34,733 nucleotides of DNA. It comes from Candidatus Zixiibacteriota bacterium (GTDB lineage Bacteria; Zixibacteria; MSB-5A5; JAABVY01; JAHJOQ01). The notes under the pieces were generated by a model, which saw only the letters and a program-made list of their open reading frames with translations, made no database searches and was not told where the DNA came from. Shown piece by piece: positions 30,285-34,733 of the stretch. The stretch covers positions 1 through 34,733 of the forward strand of contig JAHJOQ010000101.1 of the NCBI GenBank assembly GCA_018820315.1. The letters are read 5' to 3'. Within the stretch, counting starts at the first letter, position 1. Every line of letters starts with the position of its first letter. The position numbers and the translations under genes were made by a program.

Positions 30285-31049
30285 ATGAGAAATCTCTTGT
30301 TCGTTGCGGCTGTTGTTGTATTGCTTGTTGCGATAGTTCCTGGATGCGGCAATAATGACGATATCTCCACTGCCGGGAGAATTGAGCGCGATGGCGTGAT
30401 GCTCGTCGGAACCGATGCGACGTATATTCCATTCGAGTATGTCAGCACCGAGACCAGCAAGCCCGAAGGTTTCGACATCGATCTCATGAACCGACTCTGT
30501 GTCGAACTTGGTGCAAAGCCTGAATTTATTATCTCGCCTTTCGATGGTATCATCGCAGGTCTGACCACAAGCAAATTCGATTGTATCATTTCAGCGATGA
30601 CGATTACAGATGAGCGTGCAGAGCGGGTGTCGTTTTCGATGCCGTACTATGCCGCCGGGCAGACAATTGCTGTCAGAAGTGATAATGAGACCATCAAATC
30701 GATTGATGATCTGAAAGGCAAAAAAGTTGGCGTGCAGATGGGGACTACCGGTATGTATCTGGCGCAGGGACTAACCGATGTTGAGGTATTTCCGTTCGAT
30801 CATATCGGCGCAGCATTCATCGACCTCGAAAATGGTCAGGTCGATGCTGTAATCAATGACAAGCCGGTGACTTTGATAGCCATCAGGGAGAGGGGAACAT
30901 TTCGCATGGTCGGTGAGACGTTGACAACTGAATCTTACGGTATCGCCGTGCGTCAAACCGACACACTTCTGCTCGGGAAGATCAATGCTGCTCTCGAAAA
31001 GCTGGAGCGCGAAGGTTTCCTTGATGAATTACAGGCGAAGTGGTTTTGA
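30285..31049 (+). CDS. amino-acid ABC transporter substrate-binding lipoprotein (SBP family 3)
   Basis: 254 residues. A lipoprotein signal (LLFVAAVVVLLVAIVPG-C21) anchors it to a membrane. The mature part is a family-3 periplasmic binding protein: VGTDATYIPFEYV, KPEGFDIDLMNRLCVELG, FDGIIAGLTTSKFDCIISAMTITDERAERVSFSMPYYAAGQ, LKGKKVGVQMGTTGMY and VDAVINDKPV. These bind polar or charged amino acids such as Gln, Arg or Lys; the exact ligand is not readable. The start at 30285 (AGGAG 7 bases upstream) is preferred to the ATG at 30267, which lies in the palindrome. The matching permease and ATPase follow after a 179-bp repeat-bearing gap. Confidence 0.93.
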   Translation: MRNLLFVAAVVVLLVAIVPGCGNNDDISTAGRIERDGVMLVGTDATYIPFEYVSTETSKPEGFDIDLMNRLCVELGAKPEFIISPFDGIIAGLTTSKFDCIISAMTITDERAERVSFSMPYYAAGQTIAVRSDNETIKSIDDLKGKKVGVQMGTTGMYLAQGLTDVEVFPFDHIGAAFIDLENGQVDAVINDKPVTLIAIRERGTFRMVGETLTTESYGIAVRQTDTLLLGKINAALEKLEREGFLDELQAKWF

Positions 31050-31101
31050 TGGACGCTTCGATTATCGGGCTGGATGAAGAAGCATCGGATCTACCAGACG
31101 T

Positions 31102-31135
31102 CGTCATCGCGAGGAGCGAAGCGACGTGGCGATCT
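31102..31135 (+). repeat. dispersed repeat of the GAGGAGCGAAGCGA type
   Basis: CGTCATCGCGAGGAGCG and the following AAGCGACGTGGCGATCT match in form a short repeat seen between genes in many unrelated bacteria (CGTCATTGCGAG..CGAAGCGA..GGCAATCT). Twelve bases (31113-31124) recur inverted at 5134-5145. Confidence 0.7.
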
Positions 31136-31142
31136 CACGCGC

Positions 31143-31168
31143 GCTGTCAGGAACCCCTTCCTGACAGC
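31143..31168. repeat. 26-bp perfect palindrome, first of a pair
   Basis: GCTGTCAGGAA, loop CCCC, TTCCTGACAGC: an 11-bp perfect stem with a 4-nt loop and no T-run. Confidence 0.85.
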
Positions 31169-31176
31169 TCGATAAT

Positions 31177-31202
31177 GCGGGCAGGAAAGGATTCCTGCCC
31201 GC
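31177..31202. repeat. 26-bp perfect palindrome, second of a pair
   Basis: GCGGGCAGGAA, loop AGGA, TTCCTGCCCGC: the same 11+4+11 layout as 31143-31168 and the same inner CAGGAA/TTCCTG, with different outer bases. It ends 26 bases before the permease start. Confidence 0.85.
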
Positions 31203-31228
31203 GCAGTTAAATTGTATAGAGATTCCTC

Positions 31229-31918
31229 ATGAATGACGCACTAGCCTGGATTGCAGATCAACTTGCGCTCCTCGCAGACATACTCATCTATCTCCTGCCG
31301 GCTGTTCCGGTCACGATTGAAGTCACGTTTCTGTCGTTTGCGCTCGCGCTTGCAATTGGAGTCATAGCAGGAACGATTCGCGTTGCAAAATTGAGATTTT
31401 TCTCATCTGCGGCGAGAGTGTATGTCGATGTAATACGCGGCGTGCCACTTCTCGTTCTCATCTTCTTCATCTATTTCGGCCTGGGAGGAATTCTAAATAT
31501 TGGTAGAATGACCGCCGGGGTGATATCTCTCGGAGTCTGCTATGGGGCTTACATTGCAGAGATCTTCAGGGCGGGCATTCTTGCGATACCGAAAGGGCAG
31601 TTCGAGGCTGCTCTAGCGCTTGGAATGACGCGGCAACAGACATTCAGGCATGTTATTATCCCCCAAGCATTCCGAATCGCTATTCCTCCGATTGCGAATG
31701 AGTTCATAGCATGTCTCAAAGATAGTTCACTCGTGTCAGTGATTGCGATGCGAGAGATTACACGTGCGGGGAGAGAGTATTTTTCGCGAACATTCGCGGA
31801 TTTCCAGGTCTGGCTTGTCGTCGCGATTCTCTATCTTGTCCTGACCATAACGCTCGCGAAAGTTGTATCGATTATGGAGCGCAAGTTCAAAATGCGTGGC
31901 TACGGAGTGTCATCTTGA
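31229..31918 (+). CDS. polar amino-acid ABC transporter permease (HisM/GlnP family)
   Basis: 229 residues with about five membrane helices. The family N-terminal block is present (LIYLLPAVPVTIEVTFLSFALALAIGVIAG, with the transition to RVYVDVIRGVPLLVLIFFIYFGLGG). The cytoplasmic EAA loop, which docks on the ATPase, is EAALALGMTRQQTFRHVIIPQAFRIAIPPIANEFI. It forms the inner-membrane channel for the amino acid delivered by the protein encoded at 30285-31049. No clear Shine-Dalgarno sequence is seen; a weak -10-like TATAGA lies 8 bases before the ATG. The stop overlaps the TTG start of the ATPase gene. Confidence 0.93.
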   Translation: MNDALAWIADQLALLADILIYLLPAVPVTIEVTFLSFALALAIGVIAGTIRVAKLRFFSSAARVYVDVIRGVPLLVLIFFIYFGLGGILNIGRMTAGVISLGVCYGAYIAEIFRAGILAIPKGQFEAALALGMTRQQTFRHVIIPQAFRIAIPPIANEFIACLKDSSLVSVIAMREITRAGREYFSRTFADFQVWLVVAILYLVLTITLAKVVSIMERKFKMRGYGVSS

Positions 31919-32652
31919 GTTCAGAAATCATCAAATGCGAGGAGATTTCTCGCAGATTCGGAAGCCATGTGGCGCTCGATAATGTCACTTTCTCAGTGGG
32001 ACGGGGCGAGAAGATCGTTGTGATAGGGCCATCGGGCGCGGGCAAGAGCACGCTGTTTCGATGCATAAATGCACTGGAAGAGATCGATTCGGGTAAAATC
32101 ATCATTGACGATGTCACACTTGATTCAACTCACAGAGATATTGCGAAAGTCAGGGCCGATGTCGGTTTTGTTTTTCAGCATTTTCATCTCTTTCCTCACC
32201 TGACCGTGCTCGGGAATATCACGCTTGCACAGACGGTTGTCCGAAAGAAATCGCAGGAGGAGTCGACTGAAACAGCGCGAATCCTGCTGAACCGGTTCGG
32301 GTTGCTGGACAAAGAGCAGAGTTACCCGTCTGAACTGTCGGGAGGGCAGTGCCAGAGAGCAGCTATTTGCCGGGCGATGGCGCTGAATCCGAAAATCCTG
32401 CTCTTCGATGAAGCTACGTCGGCCCTTGATCCGGAAATGATGAGCGAGGTTGTCGATGTAATGAATTTGCTTGCGCGGGAAGGCATCACTCTTATGATTG
32501 TAACGCATGAGCTCGGGGTCGCGCGAGAGGTGGCCGACAGAGTGATATTCATGGATGATGGAAGGATTGAGGCTATCGGCACGGTGGAGGAGATTCTTGT
32601 CAGCCCGGAAAACGAACGAGTGAAGACATTTCTCGCAAAGGTACTTGCGTAG
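31915..32652 (+). CDS. polar amino-acid ABC transporter ATP-binding protein (GlnQ family)
   Basis: 245 residues, TTG start overlapping the permease stop (TTGA). Walker A GPSGAGKST (38-46), the Q-loop VGFVFQHFHLFPHLTVL, signature LSGGQCQRAAICRAMA, Walker B ILLFDEATSALDPE and the switch His in LMIVTHELGVAREVADRV are all present. It powers amino-acid import from the cytosolic face. Cys in the signature (GGQCQRA) replaces the more usual Gln or Arg but should not block function. Confidence 0.95.
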   Translation: MSSEIIKCEEISRRFGSHVALDNVTFSVGRGEKIVVIGPSGAGKSTLFRCINALEEIDSGKIIIDDVTLDSTHRDIAKVRADVGFVFQHFHLFPHLTVLGNITLAQTVVRKKSQEESTETARILLNRFGLLDKEQSYPSELSGGQCQRAAICRAMALNPKILLFDEATSALDPEMMSEVVDVMNLLAREGITLMIVTHELGVAREVADRVIFMDDGRIEAIGTVEEILVSPENERVKTFLAKVLA

Positions 32653-32667
32653 TAGAGGACTTGCGAC

Positions 32668-34377
32668 ATGGGAAGAACACGATACATAGCCGCAATATTC
32701 ATATTTGCCGCGATAACGATTTGTTCGATTGCATCGGCAGAAATGCCGCTGTTGACCAAGTATAACGGGCTCGGCCACGAGGGTGTTGAGTCAGAAACCG
32801 GTCGATACTGGGTGTTCTTCACAGATAAGGGGACACACGAAGAGTTGTTGAAGTCATCACCACAAACAGTGAAACTGCCGCTATCGGAGCGAGCTATCAG
32901 ACGTAGGGCAATGCGTGCATCTGATACCGAGCCGGTTATGACATGTGATTTGCCGGTTGAAGAGAGATATATTCAGCAAATCACCGATGCCGGGTTTGAG
33001 GTCCATACTGTATCTCGTTTGCTGAATGCCGTCTCGGTTGTCGCCGTACCGGAGCAACTGCCGCTACTCGATGATTTTGATTTTGTCAGCGAGATCCGCC
33101 CTGTGCTGAGATTCAGGCGTGAGAGAATACCTGTGGAAAAAACGACAGGATTCTTCAAAGCTGAGCCGATGCAGCAATGGTCGCTTGATTACGGCAAATC
33201 ACTCGGGCAGCTCCAGATGATGCTCGTGCCACATCTCCATGAGCAGGGGCTTACCGGCGCCGGTGTCATGATCGCCATATTTGACACAGGCTTCAAGATG
33301 GGAATTGAAGCCTATGAGAATGCGGACATCGTGGCAACTTACGACTTCATTCATGAAGATGAAGATGTTGATGACAACGATGCTCTACAGGTCGACCATG
33401 GCACATCGGTACTGTCTGTCATGGGTGGTGCGCTCGATGGTGAGTTGTACGGTCCCGCATTCGGCGCAAGCTTTCTGCTGGCGAAGACTGAGGATGAGCG
33501 GAATGAAATCCCGATAGAAGAAGAATATTTCGTGGAGGCGATCGACTGGGCAGAGGCGTTAGGGTGCGACATCATATCTGCATCTCTTGGTTACACAGAC
33601 TGGTTTGATTTCTCCGACATGGATGGCAACACAGCGACCACCACAATAGCGTGCGACGCAGCCGCATCGCGGGGTGTCACAGTGGTCGTTTCAGCAGGCA
33701 ACGAACGACTCCATCTGTGGGGGCATGTCAGTGCTCCTGCGGATGGCGATAGCGTGATCGCGGTCGGAGCGGTCGATCCGAATGGGCTCCTTACGAGTTT
33801 CTCATCTCCGGGACCGACGGCTGATGGTCGAATCAAGCCCGATATATGTGCGCAGGGGACGAGCGTATGGGCGGCGGGTCACTGGGGAGGCTTTTACAAC
33901 TTCTCCGGAACATCAGCCGCAGCGCCGCTTGCGGCGGGTGCGATTGCGCTGCTACTGGAGCTGCATCCGGATTGGGGACCCATCGATGTGCGCAACGCGA
34001 TCTGGTCTACTGCCCGCAAGCGCGGCGATCGGACGTATCCCAACAATGACTATGGCTATGGTATCGTAGATGCCGCTGCGGCATCGGGACTTTTCGGTAC
34101 ACCGACCGGAACCAACGCAGTGATCGCATATCCGAACCCATTCGACGAGTGGGTTAGATTCAAGTTTCCGGGCGAGGCGTCGGCGGGGATGCTCTATATC
34201 TTTGCATTAGACGGCTCGAAAGTCTTCGAAAAACCGCTTGCATCTGCAGAGCCGATTTACGAATATGAATGGGACGGCAGAAACAGCAGCGGCAATGAAG
34301 TCGCTGCGGGAATCTATATCGTCAAAATCACCGGCATCGGTTTCGAAGAGCTGGTTAAGGTTGCGAAGGTGAATTGA
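32668..34377 (+). CDS. secreted subtilisin-like (S8) serine protease with a FlgD-like C-terminus
   Basis: 569 residues. A signal peptide (1-24, IFIFAAITICSIASA) is followed by a propeptide-like region (about 45-150) and the S8 catalytic domain (about 195-475). The triad is D206 (IAIFDTGFK), H244 (DHGTSVLS) and S416 (GTSAAAPLAAG), with oxyanion N345 (SAGNE). The last 85 residues form a FlgD/T9SS-type beta sandwich (VIAYPNPFDEWVRFKF..YEWDGRNSSGNEVAAGIYIVKI), common on exported proteins in this kind of lineage. GAGG precedes the ATG. It follows the ABC operon by 15 bp but has no functional tie to it that I can see. Confidence 0.94.
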   Translation: MGRTRYIAAIFIFAAITICSIASAEMPLLTKYNGLGHEGVESETGRYWVFFTDKGTHEELLKSSPQTVKLPLSERAIRRRAMRASDTEPVMTCDLPVEERYIQQITDAGFEVHTVSRLLNAVSVVAVPEQLPLLDDFDFVSEIRPVLRFRRERIPVEKTTGFFKAEPMQQWSLDYGKSLGQLQMMLVPHLHEQGLTGAGVMIAIFDTGFKMGIEAYENADIVATYDFIHEDEDVDDNDALQVDHGTSVLSVMGGALDGELYGPAFGASFLLAKTEDERNEIPIEEEYFVEAIDWAEALGCDIISASLGYTDWFDFSDMDGNTATTTIACDAAASRGVTVVVSAGNERLHLWGHVSAPADGDSVIAVGAVDPNGLLTSFSSPGPTADGRIKPDICAQGTSVWAAGHWGGFYNFSGTSAAAPLAAGAIALLLELHPDWGPIDVRNAIWSTARKRGDRTYPNNDYGYGIVDAAAASGLFGTPTGTNAVIAYPNPFDEWVRFKFPGEASAGMLYIFALDGSKVFEKPLASAEPIYEYEWDGRNSSGNEVAAGIYIVKITGIGFEELVKVAKVN

Positions 34378-34474
34378 GCGGGCCGATCGGGTGAGAGGTC
34401 CCCGTAGTCACAACCCAGATTACGCAAGAACATGCCTGGCACTATTGACAGGCGCATAAAGGAGGTTGAGAGGT

Positions 34475-34733
34475 ATGCCGTTCGAGGAATTCAGGTACTA
34501 TCTAGTAGGCGCACCGATTCTCTTTGCCTTTCTATTCGTCGTTGGGATCTATGTCTATCTGAGGAAAATAAAGCACTTCTGGGGAATCAAGGACAAAGTG
34601 ATTGACTTGTTGATTGCATGCTCGGCAAGTGTTCTTTCGTTCGCTTTCGCTCTAGTGTCCCGTCAACCACATAATGTAGGATACAATCTCTTTAGTTTAA
34701 TCCTGGCATCTTCATTGGTGAAGCGCCAATCTA
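34475..34733 (+). CDS. membrane protein, 3' end beyond the window
   Basis: 86 codons are open to the edge of the window with no stop. AGGAGG (34461-34466) precedes the ATG at a usable distance. Two predicted membrane helices (about residues 11-30, VGAPILFAFLFVVGIYVYL, and 46-63, LLIACSASVLSFAFALVS) flank a charged loop (RKIKHFWGIKDK). I do not recognise a family. Confidence 0.65.
   Translation, partial: MPFEEFRYYLVGAPILFAFLFVVGIYVYLRKIKHFWGIKDKVIDLLIACSASVLSFAFALVSRQPHNVGYNLFSLILASSLVKRQS

Noticed and set aside
31102-31202. Insertion-sequence ends or attachment site
   Set aside because: There is no transposase or integrase reading frame nearby and no flanking direct repeat that I can see; the units are better explained as extragenic palindromes.

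Overview
The window looks like a chromosomal stretch from a Gram-negative bacterium. It carries the LPS-transport permeases LptF/LptG, several signal-peptide-bearing outer-membrane-like beta proteins, lamin-tail and FlgD-like C-terminal domains, and a PEP-CTERM protein. The FlgD-like tails on exported proteins (15614-17263 and 32668-34377), together with the mid-range base composition, suggest a lineage near the Fibrobacteres-Chlorobi-Bacteroidetes assemblage, for example candidate phylum Zixibacteria. This placement is inference; no rRNA is present to fix it. I see no tRNA, rRNA, CRISPR array, insertion sequence or phage module.

Layout. Positions 1-800: a PEP-CTERM surface protein behind a near-perfect sigma-54 promoter at the left edge. 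Positions 880-5010, minus strand: an MmgE/PrpD-family protein, a ferritin-like/rubrerythrin protein with its own promoter, and a rubredoxin - fumarylacetoacetase-family - TIGR01777-epimerase run. Positions 5030-5738: a gene-free stretch with palindromic repeat debris. Positions 5739-8188, minus strand: lptF-lptG. Positions 8280-12569, plus strand: a YhaM-like HD exoribonuclease, a lone mreB and RNase R. Positions 12566-18075: a tightly packed operon of a sigma-54 activator with a degenerate receiver and three exported proteins (beta-barrel-like, lamin-tail/FlgD, PorV-like). Positions 18118-21183: dGTPase, a degenerate RNase H-fold protein and DNA polymerase III delta. Positions 21214-25409: an ECF sigma factor, a membrane anti-sigma candidate and a VIT/VWA protein. 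Positions 25499-30152: an isoaspartyl methyltransferase with a signal-like N-terminus, then LiaF-type, NfeD, flotillin, PspC and LiaF-like membrane proteins. Positions 30285-32652: a polar amino-acid ABC importer. Positions 32668-34377: a secreted subtilisin-like protease. A two-helix membrane protein runs off the right edge.

How parts work together. The ECF sigma gene and the VIT/VWA gene are preceded by the same element, GGGAATAA-N15-GTC, which suggests an autoregulated sigma factor with the VIT/VWA protein as a direct target. The NfeD/flotillin/PspC/LiaF-like cluster looks like a membrane-stress or microdomain module; the conserved-looking end of its flotillin lies in another frame after a run of nine G. 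Four housekeeping genes (rnr, dgt, holA, pcm) have sigma-70-like promoters whose -10 box ends only 6-8 nt before the ATG and have no Shine-Dalgarno sequence, so they are probably transcribed as leaderless mRNAs, while most other genes have good Shine-Dalgarno sites.
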